The position numbers and the translations under genes were made by a program. Positions 7,175 to 14,962 of a DNA stretch of 64,000 bases are shown in pieces. The stretch's first letter is position 1, and each line of letters opens with the position of its first letter. The stretch spans positions 1 through 64,000 of the forward strand of contig NZ_JOIJ01000012.1 in the NCBI RefSeq assembly GCF_000719975.1. Reading direction: 5' to 3'. This stretch comes from Prauserella rugosa (GTDB lineage: Bacteria; Actinomycetota; Actinomycetes; Mycobacteriales; Pseudonocardiaceae). The notes beneath the pieces were generated by a model that did no database searches, was not told the origin of the DNA, and worked only from the letters and a program-made list of their open reading frames with translations.

Positions 7175-8343
7175 CACCCACTCCCGCCATCATCGGCTGG
7201 GCCCACTCCCCGTTCGGCAAGGCCACGGAGCCCGACGTCGAGGCGCTGCTGGTCGGGGTCACCGCGCCCGCTCTCGAGCACGCGGGCCTGACCGCCGACG
7301 ACGTCGACGGCGTCTTCGTCGGGGTCTTCAACGGCGGATTCTCCCGCCAGGGCTTCGAAGCCGGCCTGGTCGGTGCGGGCAATCCCGACCTGGCCAGGAT
7401 CCCCGCCGTGCACACCGAGAACGCCTGCGCCACCGGGTCGTCCGCACTGTTCGCCGCGCTCGATTTCGTCCAATCGGGACGCGGGCGCGTGGCGCTGGTG
7501 GCCGGGGCGGAGAAGATGACCGCCGCCGATGGCGACGTCGTCAACGACGCGCTGCTCACCGCCTCCTACCGTAAACAGGAGGAGCAGGCGGGCAGCTTCG
7601 CCGGCGTCTTCGCCGACATCGCACGCCGCTACTTCGAGCGCTACGGCGACCATTCCGACACCCTCGCCCGGATCGCCGCGAAGAACCACCGCAACGGCGT
7701 CGGCAATCCCTACGCCCACCTGCGCAAGGACCTCGGGTTCGAGTTCTGCGCCCAGGTATCGGAGCGGAACCCGCTGGTCGCCGATCCGCTGCGGCGCACG
7801 GACTGCTCCCTCGTGTCCGACGGTGCCGCGGCGCTCGTCGTGGCGGCACCGGACGTGGCGGCGAGCGCGCCCCGCGCCGTGGGATGGCGGGGACGTGCGC
7901 ACGCCAACGATCACCTGCCGTTGAGCCGCCGCGCCGACGTGCTCACCTTCGAGGGTGCAGCGGACGCGTTCCGTGGCGCCCTCGCCGAAGCCGGCGTGCA
8001 ACTGTCCGATCTGGACCTGCTCGAGACGCACGACTGTTTCACCGTCGCCGAACTGCTGCAGTACGAGGCGTTCGGCATCGCCGAACCCGGCAAGGGCGCG
8101 GCCGCGCTCGCGGACGGGCGCACCGAGCGCGACGGCGACCTGCCGGTCAACCCGTCGGGTGGCCTGAAGTCGAAGGGCCACCCGATCGGCGCCACCGGCG
8201 TCTCACAGCACGTCATGGCAGCGCTCCAACTGACCGGTGAGGCCGGCGACATGCAGGTCCCCGGCGCCCAGCTGGCCGCGGTGTTCAACATGGGTGGCGT
8301 CGCCGTGGCCAACTACTGCTCGGTGCTGGAGCGCGTCCGATGA
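7171..8343 (+). CDS. Thiolase-family acyltransferase (SCP-x/lipid-transfer type)
   Basis: 390 residues. The nucleophilic Cys is residue 86 in the ENACATGSSAL motif, and the late His lies in GHPIGATG. The C-terminus carries FNMGGVAVANYC instead of the classical CxGGGxG, and HDCF replaces NEAFA. Both are typical of SCP-x/non-specific lipid-transfer thiolases rather than FadA. Such enzymes cleave or condense 3-ketoacyl-CoA esters, often side-chain or branched substrates. The DUF35 OB-fold partner usually adjacent is absent here. Its ATG overlaps the iclR stop and its stop overlaps the ligase start, so all are translated from one transcript. Confidence 0.85.
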   Translation: MTPTPAIIGWAHSPFGKATEPDVEALLVGVTAPALEHAGLTADDVDGVFVGVFNGGFSRQGFEAGLVGAGNPDLARIPAVHTENACATGSSALFAALDFVQSGRGRVALVAGAEKMTAADGDVVNDALLTASYRKQEEQAGSFAGVFADIARRYFERYGDHSDTLARIAAKNHRNGVGNPYAHLRKDLGFEFCAQVSERNPLVADPLRRTDCSLVSDGAAALVVAAPDVAASAPRAVGWRGRAHANDHLPLSRRADVLTFEGAADAFRGALAEAGVQLSDLDLLETHDCFTVAELLQYEAFGIAEPGKGAAALADGRTERDGDLPVNPSGGLKSKGHPIGATGVSQHVMAALQLTGEAGDMQVPGAQLAAVFNMGGVAVANYCSVLERVR

Positions 8344-9962
8344 GCGCCACGGCCTCGACCGCGACATCCACAGCACCGAAACCCGACACCGAGGCGGGAT
8401 CGGCGACCCGGCCGCTCCGGGCCGTCAACATCGCCCACCTGCTCACCGCGACCGCCAGGCGCCTGCCCGAACGGGACGCCGTGGTGCGCGGACCGGAACG
8501 CCTCAGTTGGCATGAGCTCGACATGCGGGCCTCCGCTGTCGCCGCGGAACTGCGCAGGCGCGGCGTCGGCCGCGGGGACGCGGTGCTGGTCCACTCCCCC
8601 AACCACGTCGAGCTGATCGCCGCCATGTTCGGCGTGTGGCGGGCTGGCGGGGTGTTCGCACCGGCCAACTTCCGCCTCACCGCCTCCGAGGTCGCCGACC
8701 TCGCCGACCTCACCACGCCGACGGCCCTGATCTGCCACACCGACTACGGCGAACACGCCGCCGCCGTCGCCGACGCGGCGGCACTGCCAGGGGGCACGCT
8801 GTGGATCGGCGCAGAACCCGACATCCAGGGTGCGATCTCCGCGTTGCCGCAGCCGGATTCGGCGGAGCCCGACGAGGCAGTGTGGAACGGCGACCACGCG
8901 TGGTACTTCTTCACCTCGGGCACCAGCGGCAGGCCGAAGGCCGTGGTGCTCACCCACGATCGGCTGGGTTTCGTGGTCAACAACCACATCTGCGACCTCA
9001 TGCCGGGCCTCGGCGCCGGCGACGCGCAGATCGTCGTGGCACCGCTGTCGCACGGTGCCGGTGTCCACCTGCTGCCCCAGGTCGCTCGCGGCGCCAAGAC
9101 GGTGCTGCCGACGTCGCCCGGACTGGATCCCGCCGAGGTGTGGCGGCTCGTCGAGGACGAGCGGGTGACGAACGCGTTCACCGTCCCGACGATCCTGACG
9201 ACGCTCACGCAGGCCCCCGAGGCCGCTCGGCACGACCTGAGTTCGCTGCGTTACGTCATCTACGCCGGCGCCCCGATGTACCGCGCCGACCAGGAACGAG
9301 CCCGCGAGGTGCTCGGAGAGGTGCTGGTGCAGTACTACGGGCTCGGCGAGGTGACCGGCAACATCACCGTGCTGCCGCCGGAGCAGCACGGGCGCCCTTC
9401 CCCCGACGGCGTCGAGTTCGGTACGTGCGGATATCCCCGCACGGGCATGCAGGTGAGCATCCAGGACACCGACGGCCGCGAGCTGCCACCGGGGTCCCAG
9501 GGCGAGATCTGCGTCGCCGGACCGGCCGTGTTCCCCGGTTACCTCCGCAACGACGAGGCGAACGCCGAGTCGTTCCGCGACGGCTGGTTCCGCACCGGCG
9601 ATCTGGGCATGGTCGACGACGAGGGCTACGTCTACGTCACCGGCAGGGCGTCCGACATGTTCATCTCCGGTGGATCCAATGTGTACCCACGGGAGATCGA
9701 GGAGCGGCTCCTGCGGCATCCCGGGGTCGCCGAGGTGGCGGTCGTGGGTGTGCCCGATCCGAAGTGGGGCGAGATCGGGGTCGCGGTGTGCGTCGCCGCC
9801 GGGCACGCGCCCGTCAACACCGATGAGCTGCGGTCGTGGCTGGGCGACACACTGGCGAGGTACAAGATCCCGAAACGGTTCGTGTGGTGGGACGAGATCC
9901 CCAAGTCGGGGTACGGCAAGGTCGTCAAGCGCACGATCAAACAGCGCCTGGAGACGTCATGA
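8340..9962 (+). CDS. Acyl-CoA synthetase (AMP-forming)
   Basis: 540 residues of the ANL adenylating superfamily. Core motifs are the P-loop-like YFFTSGTSGRPKAVV, the YYGLGEVTGN region that closes over AMP, GWFRTGDLG, and the C-terminal YGKVVKR segment with the catalytic Lys. It should activate a carboxylic acid with ATP and join it to CoA. The substrate could be the acid taken up by the adjacent TRAP system, but aryl, branched or medium-chain acids cannot be told apart from motifs. It sits between the thiolase and PCC genes with 4-bp overlaps on both sides. Confidence 0.9.
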   Translation: MSATASTATSTAPKPDTEAGSATRPLRAVNIAHLLTATARRLPERDAVVRGPERLSWHELDMRASAVAAELRRRGVGRGDAVLVHSPNHVELIAAMFGVWRAGGVFAPANFRLTASEVADLADLTTPTALICHTDYGEHAAAVADAAALPGGTLWIGAEPDIQGAISALPQPDSAEPDEAVWNGDHAWYFFTSGTSGRPKAVVLTHDRLGFVVNNHICDLMPGLGAGDAQIVVAPLSHGAGVHLLPQVARGAKTVLPTSPGLDPAEVWRLVEDERVTNAFTVPTILTTLTQAPEAARHDLSSLRYVIYAGAPMYRADQERAREVLGEVLVQYYGLGEVTGNITVLPPEQHGRPSPDGVEFGTCGYPRTGMQVSIQDTDGRELPPGSQGEICVAGPAVFPGYLRNDEANAESFRDGWFRTGDLGMVDDEGYVYVTGRASDMFISGGSNVYPREIEERLLRHPGVAEVAVVGVPDPKWGEIGVAVCVAAGHAPVNTDELRSWLGDTLARYKIPKRFVWWDEIPKSGYGKVVKRTIKQRLETS

Positions 9963-10855
9963 CCGACGTGGCCGGCCGACCCGGCGTTCCGTTGCACCAT
10001 CCCGGACGGCCCGCGGCCGAACGCATCGTCTCCGTCCCGACCGACGTCACGGTGCTGCGCACGGAGCTTCCGCCCGGTGAGCGCGTCGCCGAGGCCCTGT
10101 GGCGGTTGACCGAGGGTGTCGGTGCCGCGGCGGCGAGTGTCGAACTGGCACACGGCTCGTTCGGAACGTTGCGTTACGTGCATCCGGCGATCGGCACCGA
10201 ACGGCCCGCCTACTTCAGCGAGACGGTGGAACCGGAGGGGCCGTGCTTCGTCCTCACCGGTTCGGCGACGGTGGGCAGGCGCGACGGCGCGGGTTTCGCC
10301 CACGTGCACGCCACCTGGCTCGACGAACGCGGCCGCCTGCGGGGCGGGCATTTGCTGCCGGACACCACCGTCGGCACCGTACCGATCGAGGCGACACTCC
10401 GCGTTCTGTCCGATGTGGACCTCGTGAGCGAAACCTGTGCCGAGACGGAGATGCCGGCGTTCACGCCGTACCGCAGGACACCGGCCACCCGGATCCGGGC
10501 GGTGTCGTCGCGGATCCGGCCCGGAGAGGACCTGTGTACCGCGGTGGCGACCGTCGCGCGGCGGGCCGGGTTCGACTCGGCGCTCGTACGGGCGAGCCTC
10601 GGCAGCCTCGTGGGAGCCCGACTGCGGTCGGGTGCCGGGGAACCGGTCGAGGTGGACTGGCCCGCGAGTGAGGTGACGTCGCTGACCGGGACGGTGCGGG
10701 GTGAGGACGTGGCGCTCGTCGCGTCCATGGTGGACCGGCACGGCGAGGTGTTCTCGGGCGTGATCCTGCCGGGTGAGAACCCGGTGGCCGTGACGTTCGA
10801 GCTGTATCTGGAGGACGCGGGCGTGCAGAACGGGACGGAAGGGGCGATCTCATGA
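9959..10855 (+). CDS. Protein with two PCC/DUF296-like domains
   Basis: 298 residues. The first half has the PCC (plant/prokaryote conserved, DUF296) signature with a putative metal site, FAHVHATWLDERGRLRGGHL, around residues 110-130. The second half (DLCTAVATVARRAGFDSALV, then VASMVDRHGEVFSGVI) looks like a second, degenerate PCC unit without the first unit's HxH. Bacterial stand-alone PCC proteins are trimeric and of unclear function. Embedding in a CoA-ligase/thiolase operon with 4-bp overlaps suggests an enzymatic or regulatory role in the same pathway, but I cannot name a reaction. Confidence 0.7.
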   Translation: MTDVAGRPGVPLHHPGRPAAERIVSVPTDVTVLRTELPPGERVAEALWRLTEGVGAAAASVELAHGSFGTLRYVHPAIGTERPAYFSETVEPEGPCFVLTGSATVGRRDGAGFAHVHATWLDERGRLRGGHLLPDTTVGTVPIEATLRVLSDVDLVSETCAETEMPAFTPYRRTPATRIRAVSSRIRPGEDLCTAVATVARRAGFDSALVRASLGSLVGARLRSGAGEPVEVDWPASEVTSLTGTVRGEDVALVASMVDRHGEVFSGVILPGENPVAVTFELYLEDAGVQNGTEGAIS

Positions 10856-11649
10856 GCGAGCGGCGTCTCGCAGGGCGCACGGCGCTCGTGTTCGGCGGAG
10901 GCGGCGGTCCGGAGGGCGTGAACAACGGCCAGGCCGCGGCGATGACGTATGCGCGGCACGGCGCGAAGGTCGCGGTCGTGGACGTGTCCGCGGAGGCGGC
11001 GAACCGGACCGCCGACGCGGTGCGGGACGAGGGCGGTACGGCCCTGGCGATCACCGCCGACGTCACGGTGTCCGAACAGGTCGAGGCGGCCGTCCGGGAG
11101 GCGACCGGCGAGCTGGGTCCCGTCGACGTCCTGCACAACAACGTCGGTGTGACGGTGCTGGGCGGGCCGATCGAGTTGAGCCTCGAACAGTGGCGCCGCG
11201 CGTTCGCGCTCAATGTGGACGGTGTGTTCCTGGCCTGCAAGCACGTACTGCCCTCGATGCTCGAACGCGGGCGCGGGGCGATCGTCAACGTCTCCTCGCT
11301 GGCGGCGCTGCGGCACGTCGGTTACGAGTACCCGGCGTACATGTCGGCGAAGGCCGCGGTGAACCAGGCGACCGTGTCGCTCGCCCTCACCTACGCCGAT
11401 CGCGGTATCCGCGCGAACACGGTCGCGCCGGGCTTCATCGACACGCCGCTGGTGCGCAAGCAACTCTCGTCGCAGGCGGAGTCGATCGACGAACTCCTCG
11501 CAGCGCGCAACGCGGCGAGTCCCACGGGAACCATGGGCACGCCCTGGGACGTGGCCAACGCGAGCCTGTTCCTCGCCTCCGACGAGGCCGCCTACGTCAA
11601 CGGCGTCTGCCTGCCCGTCGACGGAGGTCTGGCGATGTCCTGCTCCTGA
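10852..11649 (+). CDS. SDR-family oxidoreductase
   Basis: 265 residues. The Rossmann glycine motif is unusual (GGGGGPEGVNNGQA in place of TGxxxGIG). The HNNVG, INVSSLAAL and YMSAKAA motifs carry the usual Asn, Ser, Tyr and Lys of the catalytic tetrad, and VAPGFIDTPL follows. It probably oxidises a hydroxyacyl-CoA or alcohol intermediate to the ketone needed by the operon's thiolase. It is the last gene of the iclR-thiolase-ligase-PCC-SDR unit and overlaps the PCC gene by 4 bp. Confidence 0.85.
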   Translation: MSERRLAGRTALVFGGGGGPEGVNNGQAAAMTYARHGAKVAVVDVSAEAANRTADAVRDEGGTALAITADVTVSEQVEAAVREATGELGPVDVLHNNVGVTVLGGPIELSLEQWRRAFALNVDGVFLACKHVLPSMLERGRGAIVNVSSLAALRHVGYEYPAYMSAKAAVNQATVSLALTYADRGIRANTVAPGFIDTPLVRKQLSSQAESIDELLAARNAASPTGTMGTPWDVANASLFLASDEAAYVNGVCLPVDGGLAMSCS

Positions 11650-11667
11650 TCCCCGCGACCGCTCGCG

Positions 11668-12765
11668 TCACTGCTCGCCGGGCCGCCGCGGAGGCTCAAG
11701 GGCGCCGGACGACTCCGTGAATCGGCCGGGCCGGTACGGCTCGAGCCGGTTCTGTCGCTCGCCGCAGATCTCGCGTGCAGCCAGCTCCCCCAGTAGGGGG
11801 GCGAGAGTCACACCGCTGTGCCCGGCCAAGGCATAGGTGCGAGGACCGACGTAGCCTGCGACGGGCAGTCCGTCTGACGGCAGTGAACGCACTCCCAGCA
11901 CGGCGTTCTCCAAGACCGCACTCACTCCGAGCCGCTCAGCCGCCCGGCGCCGCATGGTCTCCCTGACGTGCTCCGGCACCGGCTCCCCCGGAACTGCGAA
12001 CCCGTCCTGGTCGAGAGTCTGCACCAGCACGCTTCCGCGATGGGCGGGACGAAGGTTGATGCCCTCGCTCGTGACCACACGCGACAACCGTGCCGACACC
12101 GGGCCGGTCGTGGCGAGGAAGCCCACAGCAGCGTTGCCGGGAGCGGGCTCGGTCATCCGCACTTCGGAAAGCAGCGCCGCGGTGTCCCGCCCGACGCAGG
12201 CGACCACGTGGTCGGCGGTACGTGTCGATCCGTCCACGAGTCGGACCGTCCCATCGCCTTCCACCGCAGTCACGCGCCTACCGGTCTCGATCGTGATACC
12301 CGGAGCTGCCGTCATGGCCGCCACATACCGCTCGGGGAAACAGTGCCCTTCATCGGGAAACCACGCCACCAGCGGATCTCCCCCGACCTGCACGTCAGGT
12401 TCCAGCTCGGCGGCGCGTGCAGGGGTCACGAACTCCGCCCGATACCCGCTGTCGCGCAAGGTCTCGACTCGATGGGTGAGGCGTTGCCGATGTGCGTCGT
12501 TCGTTGCGAACTCCAGGTGCCCGGTCGGGACGAGCCATCCGCGCGGCACGCCGCCGAGCCGGACGTGCTCGCGCATCGCGTCCGCGTTGAGTTGCTGATA
12601 ATGCATGGGTCGCTTGTTGTTGGCGTTGACCCACGCGAACGTGGTCGATGACGTGCCGCCTGCCGGTCGGCCGGCATCCAGCACGGTGACCTCATGTCCC
12701 CGCACCGACAACGCGGACGACACGGCGGCTCCCAGCATGCCTGCTCCGACGACCAGCACGCGCAT
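11668..12765 (-). CDS. FAD-dependent amine/D-amino-acid oxidase (DadA/DAO family)
   Basis: 365 residues. The N-terminal dinucleotide fold is VLVVGAGMLGAAVSSALSVRG. The FAD-binding stretch AGRPAGGTSSTTFAWVNANN is typical of DadA-like proteins, and the C-terminal GHSGVTLAPLLGELAA closes the FAD site. It should oxidise an amino acid or secondary amine with oxygen or another acceptor. The start ATG 12765 is followed directly by the glycine motif. The regulator gene ends 10 bp upstream in the same direction, so the two are probably co-transcribed and read away from the hydantoinase operon. Confidence 0.85.
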   Translation of the reverse strand: MRVLVVGAGMLGAAVSSALSVRGHEVTVLDAGRPAGGTSSTTFAWVNANNKRPMHYQQLNADAMREHVRLGGVPRGWLVPTGHLEFATNDAHRQRLTHRVETLRDSGYRAEFVTPARAAELEPDVQVGGDPLVAWFPDEGHCFPERYVAAMTAAPGITIETGRRVTAVEGDGTVRLVDGSTRTADHVVACVGRDTAALLSEVRMTEPAPGNAAVGFLATTGPVSARLSRVVTSEGINLRPAHRGSVLVQTLDQDGFAVPGEPVPEHVRETMRRRAAERLGVSAVLENAVLGVRSLPSDGLPVAGYVGPRTYALAGHSGVTLAPLLGELAAREICGERQNRLEPYRPGRFTESSGALEPPRRPGEQ

Positions 12766-12775
12766 GGCGGTCCTC

Positions 12776-13708
12776 CTACTCGGTGGGCAGCGGCGTGACG
12801 TCGAGCTCGGCACCGACGACACTCGCCCGGAGAGCGTTGACCAGGCCGAGTGCGTCGACCGCGGTGTCGTGCGTAGCGGACGCCACGCTGAGTGTGAGCG
12901 CGTGTGCAAGTACGAGACCGGCAGTGAGCTCGCTCGCGGCCGTCGTCGTCGACTGCGGGGTCGACAACACCGCATACACCTTCGACGCCAGCGCCATACC
13001 GAGGCTCTCGGTAATCACGACAACGCGGGCGCCGACCGCGTTCGCATGGTCGACAATCACCGAGATCTCCCGGAACTGGCGGATCGGTGCGAACACGATG
13101 ACGAGTTCGCCCGGCCGCAGCGTCAGAAGCTCGTCGGCCAACCTGACCCCGGTCAGTCCGCTGCCGCGGGCGTGCACGCCGATGCGCTGAAGTGAAAGTC
13201 GAAGGTAATCCGCAAGGCTCTCAGCCGGCCCGATTCCGTAGGTCAGCACCGAGGGTGCGCCGATCACGGCATCGACGGTGCGTTCCCATGCGTCGATGTC
13301 CAAGCCTCGACGTAGTTGACCGAGCAGCGCCATGCTGTCGTCGAGCACCCTGGCGATCTGATTGTCCTCAGTGGATACCCGCGCAAGCCGGTCGTCCATG
13401 GTCGCCGCGAGGTCACGTTGCCGAGTCAGCACATCGATCATGCTGCGTTTCAGTTCGCGAAAACCCTGATAGCCCAGCGCTTTCGCCGCACGGACCACCG
13501 TGGCGTCACTGGTCCCGATCTGCGCGGCCAGTTGGATGGCCGAACAGGACACCACAATCTCCGGGTGGTCCGCCATGTACTGCGCGACCGTCCTCTCGCT
13601 GGCTGACATCCGGTCGGCGAGCGCAGCAACGCGTTCGTGCAGTGGCGGGTCCACCGGCGATTCGGCGTCCCCGGATTCGACGCCCGACTTGTTACCTGTC
13701 GTTTTCAT
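12776..13708 (-). CDS. RpiR-family transcriptional regulator
   Basis: 310 residues with an N-terminal HTH_6 domain (MSASERTVAQYMADHPE, then TSDATVVRAAKALGYQGFRELKR). The C-terminal SIS domain (about residues 140-270, VLTYGIGPAESLADYLR) usually senses a phosphosugar or related metabolite. It is divergent from the amine oxidase/hydantoinase operon with 75 bp between the starts, so it most likely controls that operon, and it is co-directional with the DadA-like gene. The effector is unlikely to be a sugar given the neighbours, but the sequence does not show what it is. Confidence 0.9.
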   Translation of the reverse strand: MKTTGNKSGVESGDAESPVDPPLHERVAALADRMSASERTVAQYMADHPEIVVSCSAIQLAAQIGTSDATVVRAAKALGYQGFRELKRSMIDVLTRQRDLAATMDDRLARVSTEDNQIARVLDDSMALLGQLRRGLDIDAWERTVDAVIGAPSVLTYGIGPAESLADYLRLSLQRIGVHARGSGLTGVRLADELLTLRPGELVIVFAPIRQFREISVIVDHANAVGARVVVITESLGMALASKVYAVLSTPQSTTTAASELTAGLVLAHALTLSVASATHDTAVDALGLVNALRASVVGAELDVTPLPTE

Positions 13709-13715
13709 TACAGTA

Positions 13716-13745
13716 TTGACCCCCTCTTGTCGTGAAGCCTACATT
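13716..13745 (+). promoter_or_regulatory. Sigma70-type promoter of the oxidase-hyuAB-tct operon
   Basis: TTGACC (13716-13721) and TACATT (13740-13745) are separated by 18 bp and lie 38 bp upstream of the oxidase ATG, in the divergent region with the RpiR gene. The expected transcription start is near 13752. Confidence 0.55.
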
Positions 13746-13783
13746 AGCGCGATCGAACGAGCCCGTACATCGTGGAGGTTGCC

Positions 13784-14962
13784 ATGACGGAGTGGGCGCC
13801 CGGTCATTCCCGCGCCCCGCTGCTCGATGCCGACGTCATCGTGGTGGGCGTCGGAACCATGGGCAGCATGGCGTTGTGGCATCTCGCCGATGCGGGGATC
13901 CGCGCCATCGGCCTCGAGCAGCACGCTGAGTTGGGGCACGAGTACGGGGCAGCCGGGGGCCGCACCCGTATCTTCCGGATCGCCTACAAGGAAGGCAGCT
14001 GGTACGTCCCCCTGCTGCAGCAGGCCCGTCACTTGTGGTCGGCTCTCGAGAAGGCAACCGGTACCGCGCTCCTTCGGCCGACCGGAGCACTCAGCATCGG
14101 CCACCCCGACCACCCCGACATCGCCGAGGTCCTACACAGCGCCGACGAGTTCGACCTGCCGGTCGAGACGTTGGACGGCGCTCAACTCGCCTCGCGCTTC
14201 CCGACCCACGTACTGCATGGCGACGACGTAGGCGTACTCGATCCGCAGGGCGGGCTACTCCTCCCGTCCGAGGCGATCCGTGCCGCTGCGGGTTACGCCA
14301 CCGAGCACGGCGTGGACATCCGGACCGGCATCCGCTGCACCGGTATCGAAGAAGCCGGCGACCACGTGCGGGTCCGCACCGCGGACGGCGAACTCAGGGC
14401 AGCACGGGTACTCGTCTGCGGCGGCCCGTGGACCGCGCAACTCTTACCGGGCATTCGGGACGGTTACGAAGTACGCCGCGTGGTTCTCCACTGGTTCCGG
14501 GCGCTCGATACCGACGCCTTCACTCCTGAACGCTTCCCGGTCGGGATTCGCCGAAGCGGTGAGGACGCCTCGTTCTCGTTCTTCCCTTCGGCAGGGGACA
14601 ACAAGGTCAAGGTCAATCTCCATGTTCCCAAGGACACTGTGCCCGACCTGTCCGCGTTCGACGCCTCTGTCCCTTCCGAGTACACAGCTCGTGTCGAGAA
14701 CGCGATCGGCCGCGTGCTGCGCGGACTGGAGCCGAAAGCGGCCGACGCTCGTGCCTTCATCGAGGGCTACACGCCGGACAACCACGGACTCATCGGTAGT
14801 CCGCCGGGTTACGACCGGGTGCTCTCGATGAGCGGATTCTCCGGACACGGTTTCAAGCTCTCCCCCGTTCTCGCCGGTCTCGCCGTGGACGCCCTGCTCC
14901 AACGCGGTGACGGCATACCCGATCGCCTCGCTCTCGCCAGAACCCTCGAGGAGAACGCATGA
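13784..14962 (+). CDS. Sarcosine/N-methyl-amino-acid oxidase-like FAD enzyme
   Basis: 392 residues, the size of monomeric sarcosine oxidase and N-methyltryptophan oxidase. Motifs are the FAD fold DADVIVVGVGTMGSMALWHL, GAAGGRTRIFRIAY (matching the HGDTRIIR region) and SGFSGHGFKLSP near the C-terminus. Members normally attach FAD to a Cys shortly before the YTxTPD motif. Here that stretch is ARAFIEGYTPDNH with no Cys, so FAD is probably non-covalent. The start ATG 13784 is behind GGAGG. It leads an operon with hyuAB and the Tct transporter and probably removes an N-methyl or other N-alkyl group from the hydantoinase product. Confidence 0.85.
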   Translation: MTEWAPGHSRAPLLDADVIVVGVGTMGSMALWHLADAGIRAIGLEQHAELGHEYGAAGGRTRIFRIAYKEGSWYVPLLQQARHLWSALEKATGTALLRPTGALSIGHPDHPDIAEVLHSADEFDLPVETLDGAQLASRFPTHVLHGDDVGVLDPQGGLLLPSEAIRAAAGYATEHGVDIRTGIRCTGIEEAGDHVRVRTADGELRAARVLVCGGPWTAQLLPGIRDGYEVRRVVLHWFRALDTDAFTPERFPVGIRRSGEDASFSFFPSAGDNKVKVNLHVPKDTVPDLSAFDASVPSEYTARVENAIGRVLRGLEPKAADARAFIEGYTPDNHGLIGSPPGYDRVLSMSGFSGHGFKLSPVLAGLAVDALLQRGDGIPDRLALARTLEENA

